Notes under the pieces: model-generated
Database searches by the model: none
Seen by the model: the letters and a program-made list of their open reading frames with translations, nothing else
What the model was told of the DNA's origin: nothing
Program-made: the position numbers and the translations under genes
Assembly (NCBI GenBank): GCA_024234895.1
Contig: JACKNJ010000002.1
Span: forward strand, 501,001 to 565,000
Reading direction: 5' to 3'
Length of the DNA stretch: 64,000 bases
Source of the DNA: Gammaproteobacteria bacterium
GTDB taxonomy: Bacteria; Pseudomonadota; Gammaproteobacteria; JACKNK01
In this document: piece after piece, positions 54,846 through 63,014 of the stretch
Layout of the letters: each line of letters starts with the position of its first letter
Numbering within the stretch: position 1 is the stretch's first letter

Positions 54846-56080
54846 AGTTGCTGCTGATCGCACTGCTGTCGACGCTGGGCGCGGTCAGCCTCGCGCTGAT
54901 CGTCCGAGACGACCCGGGCTTCGTATTGATCGGGGTCGGCGACTGGACCATCGAGACGGCGCTGTCGCTGTTCGTGATCTTCCTGCTGCTGGCCTTCGCG
55001 CTCGCTTACTTCGCGCTGCGTGCGCTGCTCGGTCTGTGGGCGCTGCCGTCGCGCACGCGGGCCTGGAATGCCCGTCGCCGGCAGCGCGCCGCGCGCCGCG
55101 GCCTGACCCTCGGCCTGCTCGAACTGACCCAGCAGCGCTGGGCGGAGGCCGAGAAGCGCCTGCTGCGCAGCGCCCCGCACAGCGATGCCGCCTTGCTGAA
55201 TTACCTGGGTGCGGCGCGCGCCGCGCAGCAGCAGGGTGCCGACGAGCGGCGCGACGACTATCTGCGGCGCGCCGACGCGGCGATGCCGACCGACATGCCC
55301 GGCGCCGGCATCGCGCTGGACGTGACCCGCGCGGAACTGCACATGGCCGCCGAGTCCTGGCAGCAGGCGGCGGAGACCCTGGCCGCTCTGCGCGAACGCG
55401 CGGGCAAGCATCCCTACGTGCTGGCGCTGTCCGCGCGCGTGGCCCGGCAGCTCGGGGACTGGGAAGGGCTCAACGCGCTGTTGCCGGCGCTGCGCCGCTA
55501 CAAGGCGCTGGCGGATGACGAATTGCGCACGTTGACCACCGAGGTGCGCGTCACCCGCCTGACCGCGCTCAATGACGGGCCGCGCGAGCAACTGGAGGCG
55601 TACTGGCTGGCGGTCCCGAAGGCCGAGCGCCTGAGCCAGCCGCTGCTCGGCCATTACCTCGATCTGCTGCCGGACGGCGCCATCGATCGTGGTCTGGAGT
55701 TGATCCGCGAGGCGCTCAAGCACGCCTGGGATGCCTCGCTGGCGGAACGTTACGCCCGCCTGCGTGGCAGCAACCCGAACCAGCAGTTCCACCTCGCCGA
55801 GTCCTGGCTGAACGGGCGCGAAACCGATCCCGGCCTGTTGCTCGACCTCGGTCGACTGGCACTGCGTGCGCAGTTGTGGGGCAAGGCACGCTCCTATCTG
55901 GATACGTCCGTGGGTCTGCGCCCGAGCGCCGAGGGTTACCGGATGCTTGGCGAGACGCTGCTCGAGATCGGTGACGCCGACGGCGCGGCCCGGCGTTTCC
56001 GCGAGGGTCTGGCCCTGGCGACCGGGGCGGAGATGCCTTCGGCGACGGTGCGGGTGCTGGCGCGCGACAGCGCGGCCTGA
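54842..56080 (+). CDS. hemY: HemY-family membrane TPR protein
   Basis: This 412-residue protein starts at GTG 54842, overlapping the hemX stop (GTGA). Two TM helices at the N-terminus (LLLIALLSTLGAVSLALIV and TALSLFVIFLLLAFALAYFAL) are followed by TPR repeats through the C-terminus. The family pattern ALPSRTRAWNARRRQRAARRGLTLGLLELTQ is kept. It is not the HemY of Bacillus. It is the last gene of the hemCDXY operon. Confidence 0.93.
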   Translation: MKLLLIALLSTLGAVSLALIVRDDPGFVLIGVGDWTIETALSLFVIFLLLAFALAYFALRALLGLWALPSRTRAWNARRRQRAARRGLTLGLLELTQQRWAEAEKRLLRSAPHSDAALLNYLGAARAAQQQGADERRDDYLRRADAAMPTDMPGAGIALDVTRAELHMAAESWQQAAETLAALRERAGKHPYVLALSARVARQLGDWEGLNALLPALRRYKALADDELRTLTTEVRVTRLTALNDGPREQLEAYWLAVPKAERLSQPLLGHYLDLLPDGAIDRGLELIREALKHAWDASLAERYARLRGSNPNQQFHLAESWLNGRETDPGLLLDLGRLALRAQLWGKARSYLDTSVGLRPSAEGYRMLGETLLEIGDADGAARRFREGLALATGAEMPSATVRVLARDSAA

Positions 56081-56090
56081 CTTCGCTCGG

Positions 56091-56156
56091 GCTGGCTTCG
56101 GCTCCGCTCAGCCAGCGGGTGGGTATGCGTTGGCTGAGCGGAGTCGAAGCCAGCCA
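56091..56156. repeat. Paired inverted repeat, GGCTGGCTTCGGCTCCGCTC family (second pair)
   Basis: The arms GCTGGCTTCGGCTCCGCTCA and TGAGCGGAGTCGAAGCCAGC are nearly perfect inverses around about 20 bases. It lies between the convergent hemY and reductase genes. Confidence 0.88.
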
Positions 56157-56173
56157 GCGTCAGTCGGTCCGGA

Positions 56174-57208
56174 CTACCTGGTGTCGCGCGTCAGCGCCGC
56201 GTAGTCGAACGAATCCGAGAACATGTGCTCCATGCTGCCGCCGTGCTGCAGGAAGCCGTCGCGGCAGGCCTCGACCATGACCGGCGGGCCGCCGATGTAG
56301 ATGTCGAACGGGCTCACGTCCGGATAGGCGCGCAGTACCGCCTCGTGCACCCAGCCGGTCTCGCCCTCCCATGCGTCGTCGGCCATCGGCGCGGACAGCA
56401 CCGGCGTGAAGCGGATGTTCGCGTGTTCCCTGGCCCACTGCGCGGGCAGGTCCGGCAGGTACAGGTCGCGCTTCGCACGCACGCCCCAGAACAGATGCAT
56501 CGGGCGGGTTTCGCCCTTGGCGATGGCGTGTTCGATCATCGCCTTCAGCGGCGCGAAGCCGGTGCCGCCGCCGACGAACAGCCAGGGCCGGTCGGAGTCC
56601 TCGCGCAGCACGAAGGTGCCCAGCGGCCCCTCGATGCGGAGCAGGGCCTTCTCGCCCATCGCCGCGAACACGTAATCGGTGAATTCGCCGCCGACGGCAT
56701 GGCGGATGTGCAGTTCGACGAACTCGTCGTCGTGCGGTGCGTTGGCCATCGAGAAGGCGCGGCGGTGGCCGGTCTCCTTGAGCACGATGTCGAGGTACTG
56801 GCCGGCGAGGAATTGCAGGCGCTCGGTCTTCGGCAGCTTGAGATACAGGCGCATCACGTCGTGCGCGAGTTCCTCCTTGATCTGCACGCGCACCGGCAGG
56901 TTGCGCACCTCGAGGTCGGCGGTGCCGGCCACCTCGGCGACGTCGATGATCAGGTCGGAATCGCAGCGGGCCTGGCAGAACAGCGCCTTGCCGGCGGCGG
57001 CGTCCGCCTCGCTGATGCCGGCGGGCAGGGTGCCGCCGGGGTAGTGGAAGTGACCGGACGCCACGCTGCCCAGGCAGGCGCCGCAGGAGCCGCCCCGGCA
57101 GCCGTAGGGCAGGGCGATGCCCTGGCGGAGGGCGGCGTCGAGCACCGCTTCATCGGTGTCGATCTCGAACTGATGTCCACTGGCGCGGACGGTGACCAGA
57201 TGTTTCAT
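56174..57208 (-). CDS. 2Fe-2S ferredoxin-NAD(P)H:flavin reductase fusion
   Basis: The product has 344 residues. A plant-type ferredoxin domain (C37, C42, C45 in GCRGGSCGACLG, and C78 in LFCQARC) is fused to FAD and NAD(P)-binding domains (RRAFSMANAP, GGGTGFAPLKAMIEH, YIGGPPVMVEA). It is the AscD/CDP-6-deoxy-glucoseen reductase-like type, widespread in Proteobacteria as a general electron donor, often to oxygenases or UbiD-like partners. The partner is not in the window. The following gene is divergent. Confidence 0.92.
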   Translation of the reverse strand: MKHLVTVRASGHQFEIDTDEAVLDAALRQGIALPYGCRGGSCGACLGSVASGHFHYPGGTLPAGISEADAAAGKALFCQARCDSDLIIDVAEVAGTADLEVRNLPVRVQIKEELAHDVMRLYLKLPKTERLQFLAGQYLDIVLKETGHRRAFSMANAPHDDEFVELHIRHAVGGEFTDYVFAAMGEKALLRIEGPLGTFVLREDSDRPWLFVGGGTGFAPLKAMIEHAIAKGETRPMHLFWGVRAKRDLYLPDLPAQWAREHANIRFTPVLSAPMADDAWEGETGWVHEAVLRAYPDVSPFDIYIGGPPVMVEACRDGFLQHGGSMEHMFSDSFDYAALTRDTR

Positions 57209-57440
57209 GGCGATGGGCGATTTCTGGGGGTGCCGCAGTATCGGTGATCGTTCCGGGGCAATAAACCGTGGTCGGCTGCTGGAAAGCCGGCTGGGGGCCG
57301 TTGCCGCTCATTTTCAGGGCGCGCGCCCCGTCTCGGGGCAGGTTGATCGATCCCCGCCGGTGTTGATCTGACCCCGTTGCCTGCGGTCCGGAACGTGTTA
57401 ACAATGAGCCCCCGCGTCGGCATTACAAGAGGCTAACCGA

Positions 57441-58958
57441 ATGCGTCTGGGCATCGATTTCGGCACCACCCGCAGCGTGGTCGCGGTGGTGGATCGCGGG
57501 AACTATCCGGTGGTCAGTTTCCGCATGGACGACGGCGAATTGCTGGAGTGGTTCCCGTCGCTGATCGCGCAGCGCAAGGGCGTGTGGAAGTACGGTCTGG
57601 ATGCCCTCGCGGTGGTCGACAAGCCCGGTTGGGCCAAGGCCTGCTGCTTCAAGCGCATGCTCGGCGATCTGCACCCGGACGACCCGGTGGCGGTCGGCGA
57701 CGCGACCATGTCCGCGCTGGAGATGGTCACCAATTATCTGGCCAGTCTGCTGCTGGCGGTGAAGAAACGCGGCAACGTCACCCTGCGTCGCAACGAGGAG
57801 CTGGAGGTGTTCTGCGCGGTGCCCGCCGACGCCAACAACAATCAGCGCTTCCTGACCATGGAGGCGTTCAAGCGCGCCGGCTTCAAGGTGCGCGGACTGG
57901 TCAATGAGCCGGCCGCGGCCGGCATCGAATTCGCGCACGCGCTCGGGGCGGCCAGGAAACAGGGCAAGCAGGTCATCTACGACCTCGGCGGTGGCACCTT
58001 CGATGCGGCCGTCATCGGCATGGGCGAGGCCGTGCATGAAACCCTCAGCAACGAGGGTCTGGGCCGTTTCGGCGCCATGGATTTCGATCGGGTGATGGCG
58101 GAGATGGCTCTGGAAAAAGCCGGCATCGAACAGGAACTGACCGCCGAGCAGCACATGCAGTTGCTGGCGGAATGCCGCGAGCGCAAGGAAGGCCTGCATG
58201 CGAACACCCGCAAGCTGGCCATCGACATGAGTCGGGCGCTGCCCGGTGCCGACCCGGTGATCTTCGATGTCGCCGAGTTCTATGACCGCTGCAAGCCGCT
58301 GATCGACCAGACCATCGCCACCGTCAACCGCGCGGTCGAGGTGCAGGCGCACGGCAAGGACGAGCCCTGGGAGCAGATCGCCAACGTCTACGTGGTCGGC
58401 GGCGGCGCGCAGATGCCGGCGGTGATGCGCCAGTTGCGCGACACCTATGGCCGCAAGGTGCGCAAATCCGCCTATCCGCACGCGGCCATCGCGATCGGTC
58501 TGGCCATCGCCGCCGATGGCGAGATGGGTTACTCGTTGCAGGAGCGTTTCACGCGCTATTTCGGGGTGTGGCGCGAACGCGACGGCGGCGCGAGCATCGC
58601 CTTCGACCCGATCTTCAGCAGGGGCACGCTGCTGCCCAGTGCCGGTGAGGGCGAGGTGCTGTATCGGCGCAATTACCGGCCGACCCACAACATCGGGCAT
58701 TTCCGCTATCTGGAATGCGGCTCCATCAACGAGCAGCACGAGCCGGACGGCGACATCACCCCGTGGGAGACGGTGCTGTTCCCGTTCAAGCCGGAGCTGG
58801 AGGGGCAGGACCTGAGCGGCATCCCGATCAAGCGCAGCAACACGGCGACCACGCAGTCGATCGAAGAGGTCTATCGCTGCGACGCGCGCGGTGTGGTCAA
58901 GGTGACCATCAAGAACCAGACCAGCGGCTACAAGCAGAGCTTCGTGCTGCGGCCCTGA
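57441..58958 (+). CDS. Hsp70-like protein with reduced substrate domain
   Basis: The product has 505 residues. The N-terminal ~375 residues form a DnaK-like ATPase (GIDFGTTRSVVAVV, IYDLGGGTFDAAVIG, VYVVGGGAQMPAVM). The C-terminal part is shorter than DnaK's and lacks the helical lid (DnaK is ~640 residues), ending in a beta-rich substrate-binding-like region. A possible promoter (TTGCCT at ~57376, TAACAA at ~57400) precedes it. It may be a specialised chaperone; the client is unknown. It lies 28 bases before the second YdcF gene. Confidence 0.88.
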   Translation: MRLGIDFGTTRSVVAVVDRGNYPVVSFRMDDGELLEWFPSLIAQRKGVWKYGLDALAVVDKPGWAKACCFKRMLGDLHPDDPVAVGDATMSALEMVTNYLASLLLAVKKRGNVTLRRNEELEVFCAVPADANNNQRFLTMEAFKRAGFKVRGLVNEPAAAGIEFAHALGAARKQGKQVIYDLGGGTFDAAVIGMGEAVHETLSNEGLGRFGAMDFDRVMAEMALEKAGIEQELTAEQHMQLLAECRERKEGLHANTRKLAIDMSRALPGADPVIFDVAEFYDRCKPLIDQTIATVNRAVEVQAHGKDEPWEQIANVYVVGGGAQMPAVMRQLRDTYGRKVRKSAYPHAAIAIGLAIAADGEMGYSLQERFTRYFGVWRERDGGASIAFDPIFSRGTLLPSAGEGEVLYRRNYRPTHNIGHFRYLECGSINEQHEPDGDITPWETVLFPFKPELEGQDLSGIPIKRSNTATTQSIEEVYRCDARGVVKVTIKNQTSGYKQSFVLRP

Positions 58959-58986
58959 GCCGCGCCTGAATAAATCAGAGGTTCCC

Positions 58987-59517
58987 GTGGCGGAATTCGA
59001 CGCCATCGTCGTGCTCGGCGCGAAGCTCGCCGCCGACGGCTCCAGCACCCCTGCGTTGCGTCGTCGCGCCCGCCATGCGGCGGCCCTGCTGAACTCCGGC
59101 GTCGCCTCGGCGCTGGTGTTGTCCGGCGGACAGCCGGTGAACGGGGTCAGCGAGGCCGAGCAGATGTTCCAGGTGGCACTGGGTCAATCCGCCGATCCGC
59201 GCCGGATGCTGCTGGAAGCCCGCAGCCGCAACACCTGGGAGAACGCGAAGTTCACCGCCGAACTGCTGCGCAGGCACGGCTGGTCGCGGGTGTTGCTGGT
59301 CAGCGATGCCTGGCACCTGCCGCGCGCGCAGATTGCCTTCCGTGCCCATGGCATCGTGGTGCGGCCATCGGCACCGCGCAGCTTCGAACGCGGCTTGCGG
59401 GACCAGGCGCGCAGCATCGGTTACGAGACGCTGGCGCTGCCCTGGTATCTGCTGCGCGTGATGTTCTCGCGACCGCCCGGGCGGAGCCGATCGCACCCGG
59501 CTAAGGGATCGGAATGA
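58987..59517 (+). CDS. Soluble YdcF-family protein (DUF218)
   Basis: This 176-residue protein starts at GTG 58987. It lacks TM helices, unlike the copy at 21677. DUF218 motifs are kept (IVVLGAKLAADG, ALVLSGGQPVNGVSEAEQM, NTWENAKFTAELLRRHGW, VLLVSDAWHLPRA). The family binds nucleotide-like ligands in some members; function is unknown. It overlaps the end of the convergent lipoprotein gene by 17 bases. Confidence 0.85.
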   Translation: MAEFDAIVVLGAKLAADGSSTPALRRRARHAAALLNSGVASALVLSGGQPVNGVSEAEQMFQVALGQSADPRRMLLEARSRNTWENAKFTAELLRRHGWSRVLLVSDAWHLPRAQIAFRAHGIVVRPSAPRSFERGLRDQARSIGYETLALPWYLLRVMFSRPPGRSRSHPAKGSE

Positions 59518-60256
59518 ACAGTGCGGAAGCGACCGTCTGCACCATGCCCTTGATGGCGCGGTCGCTCTTGTCCGCGACGATCTGCGCGATCATGTCCTGG
59601 CGACCGATCAGCTTGCCGAACAGACGCTCGTAGCTGAGATTGGCCACCTCGTCCTCGGGGCCGGAATTGCTGATCAGGAACAGTCTGCCGTCCGCGTCAT
59701 GGCTGTTCGAAAGCCGCCACACGGCGATCTCGATGTTGCGCGCGGCGTCGTGGAGCTTCTGCGGGTCGAGTTCGTCGTAGACGTAGAACTCGGACTTGTG
59801 GCCGTAGCTGGCCATGATCATGTCGGCCATGCCGCCGACCAGCGCGAGCACGCGGTCGCCGGTGAACGCCGGGTCGAAGGCGAGTTTCATCGCCTCGATG
59901 TCGCGTGCGCCGTTCAGCCCCGTCAGGTCGGAGAAATCGTGGTCGTCGAACACCGCACGGGCGCGCCTGGCCGGGTCGTTGGAGCCGACCTTGTACAGCT
60001 CGGCGGGATTCCGCCGGTACAGCTTCTCCATCAGCGTGCGCAGATCGCTGAGGCTGGCGTTCATGTGCAGCTCGGCGACCATGTCGGTGTCGCTCTTGGC
60101 GAGGTTGCGCACCGCGAAGCCGTTGGGTTCCTTGTACGGGTCCTCGCGGTAATGCAGCACCAGACCGTCCTCCTGCACCACCACCTCGCGGCGGCAGCCG
60201 GCGAGGCTCAGGGCGATCAGCAGAAGAATGGGCAGGAGGGTGAGCGGCGAGCGCAT
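59501..60256 (-). CDS. Predicted lipoprotein, function unknown
   Basis: The product has 251 residues. The signal sequence LPILLLIALSLAGC is a type II lipobox, so it is probably attached to the periplasmic face of a membrane. The mature part is helical and acidic without a known family signature. It starts one base after the stop of the MidA-type gene upstream on the same strand and is almost certainly co-transcribed with it. Confidence 0.78.
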   Translation of the reverse strand: MRSPLTLLPILLLIALSLAGCRREVVVQEDGLVLHYREDPYKEPNGFAVRNLAKSDTDMVAELHMNASLSDLRTLMEKLYRRNPAELYKVGSNDPARRARAVFDDHDFSDLTGLNGARDIEAMKLAFDPAFTGDRVLALVGGMADMIMASYGHKSEFYVYDELDPQKLHDAARNIEIAVWRLSNSHDADGRLFLISNSGPEDEVANLSYERLFGKLIGRQDMIAQIVADKSDRAIKGMVQTVASALFIPIP

Positions 60257-61468
60257 TCAGAGGGAATCCCGAGCATCGTTGAGGGCGAATCCTAGCAGCG
60301 GCCACGCGCGCGTCGAGAGCAGCCCGCGATGCAGGCCGAGCACCTTGAAACGCTCGCCCATCTCGGTGGGCAGGGTCAGCGTCTTGATCTCCTGCACGCG
60401 CCGGTAATAGGCGCTGTCGGCCTGCTCCGGGTCGAGCCCGGCGAGCATCTCCTGCAGGCCGCTGGCGAGCAGGAACCAGGCCTGCGTGGTGAAGCCGGCG
60501 AATTCCAGGCCGGCGTCGAGGGCAGCCTCGGCGAGCGCGGTGAAATCGACCTGCGTGGTGATGTCGTTGAGGCCCGGCCACCAGAACGGGTCGTCGTGCG
60601 CGCGATGGCGGTAGTGGCAGAGCAGGGTGCCGGCGCCGCGTTCCGGGTGGTAATGCGCGCGGCGCCCGTCGCCATAGTCGATCAGCAGGACCAGACCCTG
60701 TTCGAGCAGATCGGCGATCGCCGCGACCCAGGGGCCGGCGGCCGCATTCCATTCGCCCAGATAGCCGTCGGTGAGCGGGCCGGTCTCGGCCTCGATGGCG
60801 GCGACGGCGCGGGTCAGAGCGTCGTCGGCGGCCTGTTCCGCCCAGACGAATCCGCGCTCGCCCAGGCCGACCGTGCGCTCGCGCGGGCCGTCGGCGGTCT
60901 GCCGGAAAACGCGGACCGCCAGGGCGTCGACCACCTCGTTGGCGAGCACGCAGCCGCGGATCGGCCGGTCGGGGAGCGCATCCAGCCATTGCACGCGGTC
61001 GAGCAGGTCCGGGACGGATCGCGACAGGGTGTCGCGCTGACGTGCGCGCAATTCCGGGCTGACTTCGAGGATCAGGTAGCGGGTCGGCAGACCGTCGAGC
61101 ACGGCCAGTTCGCGCAGGATGTCGGCGGCCATCACGCCGCTGCCGGCGCCGAATTCGAGGATGTCGCCACCGCCGAGCGCGTCCAGCACCTGCCGGCACT
61201 GCCGCGCCAGACAGCGTGAGAACAGCGGCGAGACCTCCGGCGCGGTGACGAAATCCCCCTCCGGGCCGAACTTGCGGCTGCCGGCGCTGTAATAGCCGAG
61301 ACCCGGCGCGTACAGTGCCGCGTTCATGAATTCATCGAAGCCGATCATGCCGCCCGCCGCGTCGATCAGCGCGGCGATGTGCGCGCTCACCCGCAGGGCG
61401 TGTTCACGCGCCTCCGCGTCCGGCTCCGGCAGTGCGCCGACGCGCGTTGAAGTCTGTAGATCCGACAT
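60257..61468 (-). CDS. MidA/NDUFAF7-family SAM-dependent methyltransferase
   Basis: The product has 403 residues. The SAM-binding loop LEFGAGSGVMAADIL, the substrate-side blocks GLGYYSAGSRKFGPEGDFVTAPEVSPLFSRCLA and the LIDYGDG acidic motif match NDUFAF7/MidA (PF02636). In mitochondria the orthologue methylates an arginine of a complex I subunit; a parallel role on bacterial complex I is possible. It precedes the lipoprotein gene directly and is divergent from truC by 19 bases. Confidence 0.9.
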   Translation of the reverse strand: MSDLQTSTRVGALPEPDAEAREHALRVSAHIAALIDAAGGMIGFDEFMNAALYAPGLGYYSAGSRKFGPEGDFVTAPEVSPLFSRCLARQCRQVLDALGGGDILEFGAGSGVMAADILRELAVLDGLPTRYLILEVSPELRARQRDTLSRSVPDLLDRVQWLDALPDRPIRGCVLANEVVDALAVRVFRQTADGPRERTVGLGERGFVWAEQAADDALTRAVAAIEAETGPLTDGYLGEWNAAAGPWVAAIADLLEQGLVLLIDYGDGRRAHYHPERGAGTLLCHYRHRAHDDPFWWPGLNDITTQVDFTALAEAALDAGLEFAGFTTQAWFLLASGLQEMLAGLDPEQADSAYYRRVQEIKTLTLPTEMGERFKVLGLHRGLLSTRAWPLLGFALNDARDSL

Positions 61469-61487
61469 GCGCGGATTCTAGCTTGCG

Positions 61488-62225
61488 ATGTGTGCCGATA
61501 CCGATCCGCCCCTGCCAGTGCTGTACCGCGATGAGCACCTGATCGCGATCGACAAGCCCGCCGGTCTGCTCGTCCATCGCAGCGGCATCGACCGCCACGA
61601 AACCCGCTTCGCGATGCAGATGCTGCGCGACCAGATCGGCCAGCGGGTCTATCCGCTGCATCGTCTGGACAAGCCGACCTCCGGCGTCCTGCTGTTCGCG
61701 CTCGATGCCGACACCGCGCGGCTGGCCGGGCCGCTGTTCGAGTCGCAGGCGGTGACCAAGACCTATGTTGCGGTGGTGCGGGGCTGGGCGGAGGAGACCG
61801 GCCACATCGACTACCCGCTGCGCGAGATTCCCGACGCGATCACCGACGCCCGCGCCGCTGCGGACAAGCCCGCCCAGGCGGCGGTGACCGACTATCGCTG
61901 TCTCGCCCGGGTCGAGCTGCCGCATCCGGTGGGTCGGTACTCAAGCGCGCGGTACAGCCTACTCGAACTGCGACCACATACCGGCCGCAAGCACCAGCTG
62001 CGCCGCCACATGAAGCACATCTTCCATCCCATCGTCGGCGACACCACGCACGGCGACGGTGCGCACAACCGCTTCGTCCGCGATCACCTCGATTGCCGGA
62101 GATTGCTGCTGCACTGCACGTCCATGGTCTTTCCCGACCCTCATTCGGGAAAAGTCCTGGACGTTACCGCCGCGCTGCCCGCCGACTTCGAGCGCGTTCT
62201 GCGGGCGATGGGGGTGCCGGCCTGA
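61488..62225 (+). CDS. truC: tRNA pseudouridine(65) synthase TruC
   Basis: The product has 245 residues. It is an RluA-family enzyme with the catalytic Asp in HRLDKPTSGVLLFA, plus the LRPHTGRKHQLRRHM motif. The short length and the KTYVAVVRGW pattern fit TruC (tRNA U65) rather than rRNA RluA-D, although exact substrate assignment within the family by sequence alone is moderate. It reads toward the bufferin locus, with a 241-base gap in between. Confidence 0.85.
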   Translation: MCADTDPPLPVLYRDEHLIAIDKPAGLLVHRSGIDRHETRFAMQMLRDQIGQRVYPLHRLDKPTSGVLLFALDADTARLAGPLFESQAVTKTYVAVVRGWAEETGHIDYPLREIPDAITDARAAADKPAQAAVTDYRCLARVELPHPVGRYSSARYSLLELRPHTGRKHQLRRHMKHIFHPIVGDTTHGDGAHNRFVRDHLDCRRLLLHCTSMVFPDPHSGKVLDVTAALPADFERVLRAMGVPA

Positions 62226-62466
62226 AACCCCGTTTTTCGTAGGGTTACGCATTCCGAACCGTTGCATCTGGTAAGGCCTCGGACAGCGTATATGCTGACG
62301 CCTGCCTGATCACCATTGGAGAGGCAGACGAAAGGAAACGGAGGGATTCACGGTCAAGACAACCGGACGTCGTATAGCGATGACCTCCCCGATCTTTCAC
62401 CCCGGAGCGACGTGCTCCGACACCACAGCAAAAACCGACAATACAAACTGTCAGGAGTTGAGAATC
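62226..62466 (+). promoter_or_regulatory. Upstream region of the bufA-like gene
   Basis: Noncoding. It holds a GGAAAC box (62334), a small hairpin CGGAGC-GACGT-GCTCCG (about 62404-62420) and AGGAG 10 bases before the start. The GGAAAC box resembles an ECF-sigma -35 element, but no matching -10 at the right spacing could be settled. Metal-responsive control is expected from the family only. Confidence 0.35.
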
Positions 62467-62892
62467 ATGATGAGCAGCAATCTGAAGAAGTCCCCGCTGG
62501 CCCTGGCCCTGGGTCTGTCCATGGCCGCCGGTCTGGCCGTCGGCACCGCGCAGGCCGCCGGCAATCCGTTCGGCGCCACCGACCTGTCCGGTGGCTACCT
62601 GCAGATCGCCGACAGCCATGGCGGCGAGAAGAAGTGCGGCGAAGCCAAGTGCGGCGCCGAGAAGAAGGCTGAGGGCAAGTGCGGCGAAGCCAAGTGCGGC
62701 GCCGAGAAGAAGGCCGAAGGCAAGTGCGGTGAAGGCAAGTGCGGCGCCGAGAAGAAGGCCGAAGGCAAGTGCGGTGAAGGCAAGTGCGGCGGCGCCAAGA
62801 AGCCGGAAGGCAAGTGTGGCGAAGGCAAGTGCGGCGCCGAGAAGAAGCCGGAAGGCAAGTGCGGCGAGGCCAAGTGCGGCGCCAAGAAGTAA
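62467..62892 (+). CDS. bufA: Bufferin-type precursor peptide (EGKCG repeat, 12 Cys)
   Basis: This 141-residue protein starts at ATG 62467 (ATG 62470 is equal). A Sec signal peptide (SPLALALGLSMAAGLAVGTAQA, cut after A30) precedes a short linker and a Cys-rich core. The core holds six C-G-E-A/G-K-C pairs at Cys 57/62, 72/77, 87/92, 102/107, 117/122 and 132/137, inside a 15-residue repeat (KCGEAKCGAEKKAEG type). Peptides with EGKCG motifs are precursors of bufferins, RiPPs in which a DUF692 enzyme changes Cys to thiooxazole groups that bind copper in the periplasm. The DUF692 and DUF2063 genes follow. Copper binding is inferred from the family. Confidence 0.92.
   Translation: MMSSNLKKSPLALALGLSMAAGLAVGTAQAAGNPFGATDLSGGYLQIADSHGGEKKCGEAKCGAEKKAEGKCGEAKCGAEKKAEGKCGEGKCGAEKKAEGKCGEGKCGGAKKPEGKCGEGKCGAEKKPEGKCGEAKCGAKK
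62635..62889 (+). repeat. 45-bp tandem repeat array inside the bufA-like core
   Basis: Five 45-bp units (62635, 62680, 62725, 62770, 62815) and a 30-bp partial unit (62860-62889). Each full unit encodes two Cys. Units differ only at few codons (GAA-GCC/GGC, GCC/CCG), so copy number can change by slippage or recombination without breaking the frame. Confidence 0.93.
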
Positions 62893-62945
62893 CCGTCCCG
62901 TGACGTTCCCTATCGCATCCGCGAGCGGGTAACGGGTCTGCACGA

Positions 62946-62979
62946 GGGGGACCGCCGTCCCGGCGGCCCCCCTTTTTTT
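62946..62979 (+). terminator. Hairpin terminator/attenuator between precursor and enzyme genes
   Basis: Stem GGGGG-A-CCGCC / GGCGG-CCCCC around a short loop, followed by seven T (62973-62979). It lies 53 bases after the precursor stop and 36 bases before the DUF692 start. Confidence 0.85.
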
Positions 62980-63014
62980 GCCCCCGATATTTTGAATTGC
63001 AACGGCACACAACG

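Noticed and set aside
62635..62889. CRISPR-like array
   Set aside because: The repeats are in frame, directly adjacent without spacers and encode a Cys motif, so they are protein repeats.
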